22,310 nucleotides of DNA from UBA8290 sp964230965. Lineage in GTDB: Bacteria; Bacillota_I; Bacilli_A; Acholeplasmatales; Acholeplasmataceae. Each line of letters opens with the position of its first letter. Positions within the stretch are counted from its first letter, which is position 1. The stretch spans positions 1 through 22,310 of the forward strand of contig CAXRJA010000001.1 in NCBI GenBank assembly GCA_964230965.1. The letters are read 5' to 3'. Under the pieces are notes generated by a model. That model was not told the origin of the DNA. It searched no databases and was given only the letters and a program-made list of their open reading frames with translations. This document shows positions 6,498-14,679 of the stretch, piece by piece. The translations under genes and the position numbers were made by a program.

Positions 6498-7327
6498 GAT
6501 GGATCCTTAGAGCTAATTACGATATGATCAAAGGGTATCTCAATATTAAGCTGCTTCAATTGTTCAAGTAAAAAAAGTCTAATCTCTCTTTCAACACCAT
6601 ATTGTAAATTAGGTTTCGTTTGACATGTTACAGTAAGTTCAATACCAGAAGCTAAAAACTTTGTGACACCTAGAACAATGACATCTGAAATAATTGACGT
6701 GTTTTCTTTAAGCATTTTTAAATTTGTATTTAATGTAGATGATAGTACTTTTATATCTGCATCATAAGGCACAGAAAATGTGACAAGTGCTTGTGCAAAA
6801 TATCTTGAATAGTTCATGACTGGACTCATATGACTATTTGAAAATATTTGGATATGTCCTGTCCAATGTTGAAGTGTCGTGGATTTTAAACCAAGCTCTA
6901 AAACGTTGCCTTTAAAACCATTTACTTCAACGATATCTCCGATATCGTAATGGTTTTCAAAGACAATAAAAAAACCTGCAATCATATCTTGAATCATTCG
7001 TTGCGCACCAAGACCTATGACAAGTCCTATAATACCAAGACCTGCAATCGCAGGAACAACATCTACGCCCCATATAGATAATATGACCAAGATGGCAATA
7101 ATAAAAACGGAATATCTTAACAAACTAAAGAGTAACTTAGATAGTGTTTTAAATCTTGCAACATGTATTTGTTTAGCAGCCGCATGTTTTAGATATTTCT
7201 TGATTAATGATTGCACTAAAAAGAGAATCAAAAAAGAAACTATGACTACAAGTATACTAAAAAATACATTTGAAAATACTGGATTAGAAGTTAAATCTAA
7301 ATATAAATCTTCTATAAAAGTTTGCAT
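6494..7327 (-). CDS. mscS: Small-conductance mechanosensitive channel, MscS family
   Basis: 277 residues with the minimal MscS layout: helices at about 20-43 and 67-87, then the pore helix region (89-121) rich in Gly and Ala (AIAGLGIIGLVIGLGAQRMIQD). The beta-domain follows (FFIVFENHYDIGDIVEVNGFKG, then HIQIFSNSHMSPVMNYSR). Such channels open under membrane tension and release solutes during hypo-osmotic shock, which matters in a wall-less cell. First gene of the minus-strand operon, with a GAGGTG ribosome site at 7333-7338 and an extended -10 promoter. The link to the two DUF membrane proteins downstream is by operon structure only. Confidence 0.9.
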   Translation of the reverse strand: MQTFIEDLYLDLTSNPVFSNVFFSILVVIVSFLILFLVQSLIKKYLKHAAAKQIHVARFKTLSKLLFSLLRYSVFIIAILVILSIWGVDVVPAIAGLGIIGLVIGLGAQRMIQDMIAGFFIVFENHYDIGDIVEVNGFKGNVLELGLKSTTLQHWTGHIQIFSNSHMSPVMNYSRYFAQALVTFSVPYDADIKVLSSTLNTNLKMLKENTSIISDVIVLGVTKFLASGIELTVTCQTKPNLQYGVEREIRLFLLEQLKQLNIEIPFDHIVISSKDPS

Positions 7328-7344
7328 CGTTTCACCTCGTTAAT

Positions 7345-7353
7345 ATTATAGCA
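7345..7353 (-). promoter_or_regulatory. Promoter of mscS-DUF2177-DUF1295
   Basis: The minus strand reads TGCTATAAT, a perfect -10 with the extended TGn. I see no good -35. It sits 17 bases upstream of the ATG and diverges from the speA promoter. Confidence 0.6.
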
Positions 7354-7393
7354 TACTATGTTAACTAAATTAGGTGCTCAAAGATGGACTTCA

Positions 7394-7402
7394 TGATACA
7401 AT
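7394..7402 (+). promoter_or_regulatory. Candidate promoter of speA-speB
   Basis: TGATACAAT is an extended -10 without a clear -35. It lies 12 bases before the AAAGGAGG ribosome site at 7414-7421. An apparent in-frame start at 7384 lies upstream of this box and lacks a ribosome site, so it was not used. Confidence 0.4.
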
Positions 7403-7425
7403 ATTCTTGCAATAAAGGAGGCGTT

Positions 7426-8910
7426 ATGAATCATCAGTTAACACCTTATTTTACGAAATTAATAGAATATGTAAAAAAAGATCGTGTACCTCTAGATGTG
7501 CCCGGACACAAGATGGGAGTCTTTCATAATGATATGACATCTATTTTAGGTGAAGAGGTATTTAGATTAGATGTCAATGCACCTGATGGCCTTGATAACT
7601 TAAATGTACCTAAAGGTGTGATTAAAGAAGCCCAAGCATTGTTTGCAGATGCATTTCAAGCGGAACATGCATTTTTCTTAACCGGAGGAACGACGCTTGG
7701 TATTTTGGCATTGATTATGTCCACAGCAAAAGCTAAAGAAAAAATCATTATGCCTAGAAATGTACATAAATCGATTATTTCTGCATTAATTATGAGTGGT
7801 GCAATTCCTATATTTGTTGAACCAGTGATTGATGAAGATTTAGGGATCGCCAATCACATGCCACTTGAGGCATTGAAAAAACAAATTGCATTGCATCCAG
7901 ATGCGAAAGCAGTACTTGTGATTAACCCAACATATTTTGGTGTTGCAAGTAACTTAAAAGAAATCGTGGATATCACACATCAACATCATATGTTGGTGCT
8001 TGCCGATGAAGCACATGGGTCACATATGGTTTTTAGTGATGCACTTCCAATGACTGCGATGCAAGCGGGTGCTGATTTATCAGCAACTTCTATTCACAAA
8101 ACAAGCGGTTCATTGACACAAAGTTCTGCCATACTTGCGCAAGGATCAAGGTTTGATTATCAACGTCTTGTTGCAACCATTCATATGGTTCAATCAACAT
8201 CTCCTTCAGCATTACTTTTAGCAAGTTTAGATGTTGCGAGAAAAGCAATGTATTTTCAAGCAGAAGAAAAAATTGATACATTACTCCCTAAAGTAAGAGA
8301 TGTTATCTATAAAATTAATCAACTCAAAGGGTTAAAAGCATACACGAAAGAAGATTTCTTAAATCAAGGTGGGACGCATTTTGATGAAACAAAGCTTATT
8401 ATTAAAGTTTCTGGATTAGGACTTACTGGCTTTGACATGTATCATATGTTATCAGAAAAATATGACATTCAAGTAGAACTTGCAGAAACTAACTTAGTAC
8501 TTTGTGTTCTATCTGTTGGAACAACAGATCAACATTTAGAAAGGTTATATCGTGCATGTGAAACCTTATCTAAAGAATATGGTGTTCAAGTTTTAAATGT
8601 GGCCTCTTATAAACCCAAAGGAAATTTTCCAGAAGCTTACGTAAGACCTAGAAGTGCCTATCATGCACCTAAAAGAAATGTGAAATATGAAGATGCAGTT
8701 GGAGAAATTGCTGCAGAATCTGTGATGATATATCCACCAGGGATTCCAATACTTATTCCAGGAGAGATTATTGATCAAGCACTTGTAGACGAACTTCTAT
8801 TTTACATCTCACAAGGATCTACCATACTAAGTGAATCTGAACAAGGATATTTTAAAGTAGTAGATAAAATAACATGGCCCAAGTGGGAGGAAATTGACAA
8901 TGAGCTTTAA
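7426..8910 (+). CDS. speA: Orn/Lys/Arg decarboxylase family protein, probable arginine decarboxylase
   Basis: PLP-dependent decarboxylase of the Bacillus SpeA-like group (about 490 residues; here 494). K225 in SIHKTSGSLTQSS is the expected PLP lysine, and LADEAHGSHMVF (D194, H197) is the cofactor-ring motif. The N-terminus has PLDVPGHKMG (22-31), typical of the group. The ATG at 7426 was chosen because AAAGGAGG precedes it; the frame is open upstream to 7384. Substrate choice within this family is hard to read from sequence. The overlapping downstream agmatinase points to arginine giving agmatine and then putrescine, so arginine is favoured over lysine or ornithine. Confidence 0.88.
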   Translation: MNHQLTPYFTKLIEYVKKDRVPLDVPGHKMGVFHNDMTSILGEEVFRLDVNAPDGLDNLNVPKGVIKEAQALFADAFQAEHAFFLTGGTTLGILALIMSTAKAKEKIIMPRNVHKSIISALIMSGAIPIFVEPVIDEDLGIANHMPLEALKKQIALHPDAKAVLVINPTYFGVASNLKEIVDITHQHHMLVLADEAHGSHMVFSDALPMTAMQAGADLSATSIHKTSGSLTQSSAILAQGSRFDYQRLVATIHMVQSTSPSALLLASLDVARKAMYFQAEEKIDTLLPKVRDVIYKINQLKGLKAYTKEDFLNQGGTHFDETKLIIKVSGLGLTGFDMYHMLSEKYDIQVELAETNLVLCVLSVGTTDQHLERLYRACETLSKEYGVQVLNVASYKPKGNFPEAYVRPRSAYHAPKRNVKYEDAVGEIAAESVMIYPPGIPILIPGEIIDQALVDELLFYISQGSTILSESEQGYFKVVDKITWPKWEEIDNEL

Positions 8911-9775
8911 AAAAGTTGATTTAAGTTTTCAAAGTTGCAAAAGTAGTTATGATGAAAGTGATGTCGTCATATTTAGTGTACCTATGGATTGGACGACAAG
9001 TTTTAGACCGGGTACTCGATTTGCTGGCAATCAAGTGAGAGTGGATTCGTTTGGTATCGAATGGTATTCTCCTTATCGTCAAGCAGACTTAAAAGATTTC
9101 AAAACTAGTGATATTGGAGATTTAGATTTGCCAATTGGTGATGTTGAAAACAGTTTAAAAGTTGTATATGAAACATCTCAACAAATTTACAAAGATGGTA
9201 AATATCCTGTAATGATTGGCGGTGAACATCTTGTCACTTTGCCAGTACTTCAAGCGGCTAAAGAAAAATATCAAAATTTACATGTCATTCATTTAGATGC
9301 TCACACTGATTTACGTGAATCATTTTTTGGAAGAACGTTATCACATGCAACGTTTATGTATCACGCTCATCAATTTTTAGGTGATCATAAAATATTTCAA
9401 TTTGGTATTCGAAGTGGTGATAAATATGAATTTGAATGGGCACAAAAACATATTTATCAGCGTAAGTTTGATTTTGAAGGGCTCGATCAAACAGTGGAAT
9501 CACTTAAAAATGTCCCAGTCTATATCACCATTGATATTGATGTATTAGATCCATCTGTTGTACCTGGAACGGGGACGCCTGAACCAGGCGGGATGCAGTT
9601 TAAAGATTTACTTTGGGCGTTTAAACAATTTGAAAGATTAGGACACATCGTTGGTGTTGATCTCGTTGAACTCAATCCATATTTAGACCCATCTGGAGCA
9701 TCCACAGCAGTTGCTGTGAAATCAATTCGAGAACTGGTTTTAATTTTACAAAAAAATATAAACAAACCTACATAA
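8900..9775 (+). CDS. speB: Agmatinase (ureohydrolase family)
   Basis: Binuclear manganese enzyme that hydrolyses agmatine to putrescine and urea. The metal ligands are all present: H110 in IGGEH, D133, H135 and D137 in HLDAHTDLR, and D212 and D214 in IDIDVLDPS. The C-terminal part has VGVDLVELNP. The family also includes arginase and formiminoglutamase, but pairing with a decarboxylase supports agmatinase. The ATG at 8900 (291 residues) has GGGAGG 9 bases upstream; an in-frame TTG at 8894 sits too close to that site. The start overlaps the end of speA by 11 bases, so the two are probably translationally coupled. Confidence 0.88.
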   Translation: MSFKKVDLSFQSCKSSYDESDVVIFSVPMDWTTSFRPGTRFAGNQVRVDSFGIEWYSPYRQADLKDFKTSDIGDLDLPIGDVENSLKVVYETSQQIYKDGKYPVMIGGEHLVTLPVLQAAKEKYQNLHVIHLDAHTDLRESFFGRTLSHATFMYHAHQFLGDHKIFQFGIRSGDKYEFEWAQKHIYQRKFDFEGLDQTVESLKNVPVYITIDIDVLDPSVVPGTGTPEPGGMQFKDLLWAFKQFERLGHIVGVDLVELNPYLDPSGASTAVAVKSIRELVLILQKNINKPT

Positions 9776-9787
9776 TAAATAAAAACG

Positions 9788-9822
9788 TTATCAAAAGATA
9801 AAAAAACTTAATGGCTTGATAA
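9788..9822. repeat. Inverted repeat overlapping the pdh promoter -35
   Basis: TTATCAA (9788-9794) and TTGATAA (9816-9822) form a 7-bp inverted repeat separated by 21 bases; the right half contains the -35 box. It could be a regulator site, or chance in AT-rich DNA. Confidence 0.25.
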
Positions 9823-9844
9823 AAAAGGCTAAAAACACTATAAT
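9816..9844 (+). promoter_or_regulatory. Promoter of the pdhABCD operon
   Basis: TTGATA (9816-9821), a 17-base spacer and TATAAT (9839-9844): near-consensus housekeeping promoter, the best in the window. The start site would be near 9851, just before the AGGAGG ribosome site of pdhA. No terminator is visible between speB and this promoter. Confidence 0.8.
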
Positions 9845-9873
9845 AAACTATGTAAATTCGATAGGAGGCTTAT

Positions 9874-10962
9874 ATGCTATTCAAAGATTTTGATCCACTA
9901 AAAGGAAAGCGCCTTGAAATTTTAGATGCTGAAGGAAATGTAACAAATACAAAACTTGAGCCTAAAATTGATAAAGAGACGCTTTTAAAAATGTATAAGA
10001 CCATGACTTTGGGTCGTGTCGCTGACATTAGAGCATTACAGTATCAACGTCAAGGACGTATGCTTACATATGCACCAAACATGGGACAAGAAGCTGCCCA
10101 AGTTGGTTCTATGGCTGCGCTTGATAAAAAAGATTGGTTATCACCAGGCTTTCGTGATCTAAACTTAATGTTATATCGCGGTGTACCACTAAAACAAATT
10201 TATTTATATTGGTATGGGAACGAATGGGGTAATCATTTTGAAGAAGACATGAGAATTTTACCAATCAATATTATTATTGGGTCTCAAGTTGCACATGCTG
10301 CAGGGTTAGCATATGCATCTAAAATTCAAAAAAAAGGTGAGGTTGCACTAGCAGTTATTGGTGATGGTGGGACATCACATGGTGAATTTTATGAAGGATT
10401 AAACTTTGCTTCAAGTTATGATGCGCCGCTTGTTGTTTTAATTCAAAATAACCAATATGCAATCTCTACACCTCGTCGTAAGGCGACAAAAGCTGAAACG
10501 TTAGCCCAAAAAGCTGTCGCATTTGGGGCAGAAGGTATACAAGTGGATGGTAATGATGTTCTTGCAATGTATGTTGCAATGAAAGAAGCTGTAGAACATG
10601 CGCGTTCAGGTAAAGGTGTTGTTTTAGTTGAAGCTGTCACTTACCGTATGGGACCTCATACAACTTCTGATGATCCATCTATTTATAGAACGAAAGAAGA
10701 AGAGCAAGAATGGGCGAAAAAAGACCCAATTGCACGTTTTAAAAAATACCTAATGGACAAAGGCTATTGGACTGAAGAAGAAGAAACAAAACTTGATGAA
10801 GCAAACAATGCATTTGTAAAAGAAACATTCGAATGGGTTGAAGCAAATGGTGCTGCAACATTAGAAGATGTCTTCAAATATACGTACGCAGAAATGACAC
10901 CTCAACTCACTGAACAATATGAAACACACAAAAAATTCCTTGAAGAAAGCGAGGGTAAATAA
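9874..10962 (+). CDS. pdhA: Pyruvate dehydrogenase E1 component, alpha subunit
   Basis: Thiamine-diphosphate-dependent subunit that decarboxylates pyruvate and, with the beta subunit, passes the acetyl group to lipoyl-E2. The 362-residue protein has the ThDP/Mg motif IGDGGTSHGEFYEGLNFAS (G163-D164-G165) ending in QNNQYAIS (N192, N193), and the loop RMGPHTTSDDPSIYR near residue 255. ATG at 9874 with AGGAGG upstream. First gene of a four-gene operon in the usual Gram-positive order. Family members can use branched-chain 2-oxo acids instead; the operon context and organism type favour pyruvate. Confidence 0.95.
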   Translation: MLFKDFDPLKGKRLEILDAEGNVTNTKLEPKIDKETLLKMYKTMTLGRVADIRALQYQRQGRMLTYAPNMGQEAAQVGSMAALDKKDWLSPGFRDLNLMLYRGVPLKQIYLYWYGNEWGNHFEEDMRILPINIIIGSQVAHAAGLAYASKIQKKGEVALAVIGDGGTSHGEFYEGLNFASSYDAPLVVLIQNNQYAISTPRRKATKAETLAQKAVAFGAEGIQVDGNDVLAMYVAMKEAVEHARSGKGVVLVEAVTYRMGPHTTSDDPSIYRTKEEEQEWAKKDPIARFKKYLMDKGYWTEEEETKLDEANNAFVKETFEWVEANGAATLEDVFKYTYAEMTPQLTEQYETHKKFLEESEGK

Positions 10963-10964
10963 TC

Positions 10965-11948
10965 ATGGCAGTTCTAAATTTAGTACAAGCAATTAATCAA
11001 GCATTAGATCAAAAAATGGAAGATGATAGCCGTGTTGTAATCTTCGGGGAAGATTCAGGATATGAAGGTGGTGTTTTCCGTGTTACCGCTGGACTTCAAA
11101 AGAAATACGGAGAAGACCGTGTATTTGACACGCCAATCGCTGAAGGCGCGATTACTGGTTCAGCAATAGGTATGGCTGTTAATGGTTTAGTTCCTGTTGC
11201 AGAAATTCAATTTGATGGATTTGTTTTCCCAGGTATGACTGAAATTGTGACACACATGGCAAGATATCGTAATCGTTCACGTGGACAATATGGATTACCT
11301 ATTGTTGTACGTTTTCCAGTAGGTGGAGGTATTCGTGCCTTAGAACACCACAGTGAATCTTTAGAAGCATTATTTGGACAAATTCCAGGATTAAAAGTGG
11401 TGATGCCATCAACACCATATGATGCGAAAGGACTATTAATCTCTGCGATTGAAGATCCAGACCCAGTGATTTTCATGGAGCCCAAACGTATTTATCGTTC
11501 AGGAAAACAAGAAGTGCCTGAAGACATGTACCGTATTCCAATTGGAAAAGCAAAGGTAGTTAAAGAAGGTAAAGATGTGACTGTCGTTGCATGGGGACCT
11601 TTCGTGCGTGAAGTTGAAAAAGCTGCTGAACTACTTAAATCTCAAGGTGAGAATATCGATATAGAGCTCATTGATTTAAGAACAATTAATCCAATTGATG
11701 AAGAAACGATTATTAATTCAGTTAAAAAAACAGGACGCTTTGTTGTCGTTCAAGAAGCAGTTAAAACTTACGGACCTGGAGCTGAACTCATTGCGCTCGT
11801 AAACGAAAAAGCATTCTTACATTTAGAGGCTCAACCGACACGTGTCACTGGTTTTGATATTACTGTACCACTTCCTCGTGGAGAACATTTCCACTTTATT
11901 CAACCAGAAAGAATTGCAGCTGAAATTAAAAAAGTTGCGAAATTTTAA
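10965..11948 (+). CDS. pdhB: Pyruvate dehydrogenase E1 component, beta subunit
   Basis: 327 residues, the usual length. Motifs: VIFGEDSGYEGGVFRVT at the N-terminus, DTPIAEGAITG with E60 as the conserved ThDP-activating glutamate, and ALEHHSESLEALF with H129 in the active-site loop. The C-terminal transketolase domain includes VVAWGPFVREVEKAAELL. It starts 2 bases after the pdhA stop, with GAGGG inside the end of pdhA, and forms the alpha2-beta2 E1 with PdhA. Confidence 0.95.
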   Translation: MAVLNLVQAINQALDQKMEDDSRVVIFGEDSGYEGGVFRVTAGLQKKYGEDRVFDTPIAEGAITGSAIGMAVNGLVPVAEIQFDGFVFPGMTEIVTHMARYRNRSRGQYGLPIVVRFPVGGGIRALEHHSESLEALFGQIPGLKVVMPSTPYDAKGLLISAIEDPDPVIFMEPKRIYRSGKQEVPEDMYRIPIGKAKVVKEGKDVTVVAWGPFVREVEKAAELLKSQGENIDIELIDLRTINPIDEETIINSVKKTGRFVVVQEAVKTYGPGAELIALVNEKAFLHLEAQPTRVTGFDITVPLPRGEHFHFIQPERIAAEIKKVAKF

Positions 11949-11959
11949 GGAGGCCTTTC

Positions 11960-13243
11960 ATGTTTGATTTTAAATTCTCAGATGTTGGTGAAGGCTTACA
12001 TGAAGGTGTCATTCTAGAATGGCATTTCAAAGAAGGCGATACTGTTAAAGAAGGTGAACTTTTAGTTGTCATCGAAACAGATAAAGTCAATGCTGAACTT
12101 ACAGCACCAGTATCCGGTGTCATTAAAAAATTAGGTGCCCAAGTAGGTCAAATGATTCACGTTGGTGAAACATTAGTTCTTATTGATGATGGTACAGGTG
12201 GTGATGTTCCTGAAGCATCCGCGCCTGCTGAAGAGGTGAAAACTGAAGCAGCTGGCGAAGGTGAAGAAAATGAACAAGGTGTGATTGGTGAAATTGAAGT
12301 ATCTTCAGCAGTGATGGCTTCTTCTAACGAAGGTATGTCTGCTGCACCAACACAAACTCAAGCATCTACAAAAGCATTAGCAACACCTGCTGCAAGAAAA
12401 CTAGCACGTGATCTAGGTGTAGATATTAACACAGTCACTGGTAGTGGTGCACATGGTCGTGTTATGAAAGAAGATATTATCGCGGCATCAGGATCTGCAT
12501 CAACACAAACAGTAGCTGCACCTAAAGTATCTATTTCTAAAGAAGGCAATGTGGAAGTTGTTCCAATTACAAAACTTAGAAAAGCCATTGTATCTGCAAT
12601 GACACGTTCAAAACAAATCATTCCACATACAGTACTTATTAATGAACTTGAAGTAGATCAACTTGTTGAACTACGACAATCTTTAAAAAACCAAGAATTA
12701 TATGCTGATGTAAAAATCACGTACATGCCATTCATTATGAAGGCTGTTGTAAAAGCGTTACAAGCATTCCCAGTTTTTAATAGTTCATTTGATCAAGAAA
12801 ATGATCAAGTGGTCTTAAAGAAATTTTATAATCTAGGTATGGCAGTAGATACACCTGACGGACTTATTGTTCCAGTTGTTAAAAATGCAGATGACTTAAC
12901 TATCGTAGGTCTTGCTAAAGAAACACGTCGTCTTGCAGAATTAACAAGAGATCGTAAAGTTCAACTTGCAGATCTAAAAGATGCCACATTCTCAATTACA
13001 AACTTTGGATCGATTGGGGTTCCATTTGGAACACCGATCATTAATCATCCAGAAGTTGCTATTTTAGGTGTGGGTAATATTACAAGAAAGCCAGTTGTGC
13101 GTGGAGATCAAGTTGTTCCCGGTTATGTGATGCCTTTATCTTTAGCTGTTGACCACAGAATTATTGATGGTGCAGATGCAGGAAGATTTTTAAATTTAGT
13201 GAAGCAATTACTTGAAAATCCAAGTTTGTTACTCATTGATTAA
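11960..13243 (+). CDS. pdhC: Dihydrolipoyl acetyltransferase (PDH E2), single lipoyl domain
   Basis: Core of the complex; transfers the acetyl group to CoA. Domain order over 427 residues is one lipoyl domain (1-80, lipoyl lysine K42 in ETDKVNAELTAP), then an Ala/Glu/Thr-rich linker (82-138). Next comes the subunit-binding domain (ATPAARKLARDLGVDINTV, GSGAHGRVMKEDI; 141-173), a second linker, and the catalytic domain (about 200-427) with DHRIIDG (H399, D403). The family usually reads DHRVVDG or DHRIIDG, so the site is intact. A strong AAGGAGG precedes the ATG. Confidence 0.95.
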   Translation: MFDFKFSDVGEGLHEGVILEWHFKEGDTVKEGELLVVIETDKVNAELTAPVSGVIKKLGAQVGQMIHVGETLVLIDDGTGGDVPEASAPAEEVKTEAAGEGEENEQGVIGEIEVSSAVMASSNEGMSAAPTQTQASTKALATPAARKLARDLGVDINTVTGSGAHGRVMKEDIIAASGSASTQTVAAPKVSISKEGNVEVVPITKLRKAIVSAMTRSKQIIPHTVLINELEVDQLVELRQSLKNQELYADVKITYMPFIMKAVVKALQAFPVFNSSFDQENDQVVLKKFYNLGMAVDTPDGLIVPVVKNADDLTIVGLAKETRRLAELTRDRKVQLADLKDATFSITNFGSIGVPFGTPIINHPEVAILGVGNITRKPVVRGDQVVPGYVMPLSLAVDHRIIDGADAGRFLNLVKQLLENPSLLLID

Positions 13244-13252
13244 GGTGATATC

Positions 13253-14623
13253 ATGAAGTCATATGATATCGTCGTATTAGGTAGTGGTCCGGGTGGTTAT
13301 GTTGCAGCAATTAAAGCAGCACAACTCGGAAAAAAAGTTGCGATCATTGAAAAAGAATCGCTTGGTGGAGTTTGTTTAAATTGGGGTTGTATCCCAACGA
13401 AAACACTTCTTAAAAATGCTAAAGTATTTAAATATGTACAACATGCACTTGATTATGGTGTTGTTGTGGATGGTAAAGTATCTGTAGATTGGGCTAAGAT
13501 GCTTGCTAGAAAAAATAAAGTTGTGAAACAACTTACTGGTGGTGTCGCTGGATTACTCAAGAAAAACAAAGTCGATGTTTACATGGGCGTTGGTAAAGTC
13601 TTATCAAAAAATAAACTTGAAGTTAACGGTGAAACATTAGAAACAAAAAATTTAATTTTAGCGACTGGTGCGTCTCCATTAACACCTCCAATTCCTGGAT
13701 TAAAAGAAGGACTTCAAAATGGATTTGTAAAAACATCTAAAGAAATGTTGGATACAGAATCTATTCCAGAAGAACTTGTGATTATCGGTGGTGGTGTCAT
13801 TGGTGTCGAATTTGCAACAATTTTCTCTGCAATGTCTAAAAAAGTCACAATCATTGAAAAACTTGATGGCATTTTACCAACAGTAGATGATGATGTAAGA
13901 AATAAATACGCACAAATACTTTCAAAAGATGGCATTCAATTATTGACATCTGCTGAAGTAAAAACGATTGGTAAAGATAGTGTGACCTATCAAAAAGATG
14001 GTAAAGAAACAACCATTAAAGCATCTACTGTCTTGCTATCTATTGGTATGAAACCTAATTCAGAAGGATTAGAAGTGCTCAATTTAAAAATGGATAGAGC
14101 ATCCGTTGTTACCAATGAAAAACTTGAAACATCTGTTTCAGGTGTCTATGCGATTGGTGATTTAAATGGAAAATACATGCTCGCACATGTTGCTTCAACG
14201 GAAGGACTTGTAGCTGTTGAAAACATTTGTGGACATAAAACAACGATGGATTACACACAAATTCCAAGTGCCATTTATGGATCTCCAGAAATCGGTATGA
14301 TTGGTCTTACTGAAAAAGAAGCAAAAACACAAGGGAAAGACTATAAAGTCTCTACATTTCCACTCGCTGCAAATGGCCGCAGTTTAGGTGAAAATGAACC
14401 TAATGGCTTTATCAAAATTATTTTTGATAAAAAATATGGTGAAGTTCTTGGTGCACATATGCTTGCATATAATGCATCAGAATTACTTGGTGAAATTGGT
14501 GTCACGATGAAACTCGAGGGTACCGCTGAAGAGATTGCTCAAACCATTCATGCGCACCCAACGCTATCAGAAATTATTCTTGAAGCTGCACATGGATTTG
14601 ATGGAAAACCAATACATATGTAA
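13253..14623 (+). CDS. pdhD: Dihydrolipoamide dehydrogenase (PDH E3)
   Basis: FAD/NAD enzyme that reoxidises dihydrolipoyl-E2. The 456-residue protein starts with the FAD fold (VVLGSGPGGYVAAIKAAQ). The redox disulfide is GGVCLNWGCIPTK (C41, C46), where most relatives have CLNVGC. The NAD fold is VIIGGGVIGVEFATIF in the middle, and HAHPTLSE (H435, E440) is the C-terminal acid-base pair. No lipoyl domain is attached. It starts 9 bases after pdhC with an AAGGTGA site and is followed by a strong terminator, so it closes the operon. Confidence 0.95.
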   Translation: MKSYDIVVLGSGPGGYVAAIKAAQLGKKVAIIEKESLGGVCLNWGCIPTKTLLKNAKVFKYVQHALDYGVVVDGKVSVDWAKMLARKNKVVKQLTGGVAGLLKKNKVDVYMGVGKVLSKNKLEVNGETLETKNLILATGASPLTPPIPGLKEGLQNGFVKTSKEMLDTESIPEELVIIGGGVIGVEFATIFSAMSKKVTIIEKLDGILPTVDDDVRNKYAQILSKDGIQLLTSAEVKTIGKDSVTYQKDGKETTIKASTVLLSIGMKPNSEGLEVLNLKMDRASVVTNEKLETSVSGVYAIGDLNGKYMLAHVASTEGLVAVENICGHKTTMDYTQIPSAIYGSPEIGMIGLTEKEAKTQGKDYKVSTFPLAANGRSLGENEPNGFIKIIFDKKYGEVLGAHMLAYNASELLGEIGVTMKLEGTAEEIAQTIHAHPTLSEIILEAAHGFDGKPIHM

Positions 14624-14628
14624 TAAAT

Positions 14629-14653
14629 AAAGTGGTAATATACCACTTTTTTT
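14629..14653 (+). terminator. Terminator of the pdh operon
   Basis: 9-bp perfect stem AAAGTGGTA / TACCACTTT (14629-14637, 14641-14649) with an ATA loop and a T-tract to 14653, starting 5 bases after the pdhD stop. Confidence 0.85.
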
Positions 14654-14668
14654 ATGCTAAAATAGCAT
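14654..14668. promoter_or_regulatory. Promoter of the lipid kinase-glpK operon with an overlapping palindrome
   Basis: TGCTAAAAT (14655-14663) is an extended -10 directly after the pdh terminator. The same bases form a perfect palindrome ATGCTA-AAA-TAGCAT (14654-14668), which might bind a regulator. No -35 is evident, since the T-run of the terminator occupies that region. Expression is on the plus strand. Confidence 0.45.
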
Positions 14669-14679
14669 CAGAGGAACAC

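Noticed and set aside
7384..7425. Upstream ATG for the arginine decarboxylase
   Set aside because: No ribosome site there, while AAAGGAGG precedes the ATG at 7426.
14632..14679. Upstream GTG start for the lipid kinase
   Set aside because: It lies inside the pdh terminator; the ATG at 14680 has its own ribosome site and begins the conserved domain.
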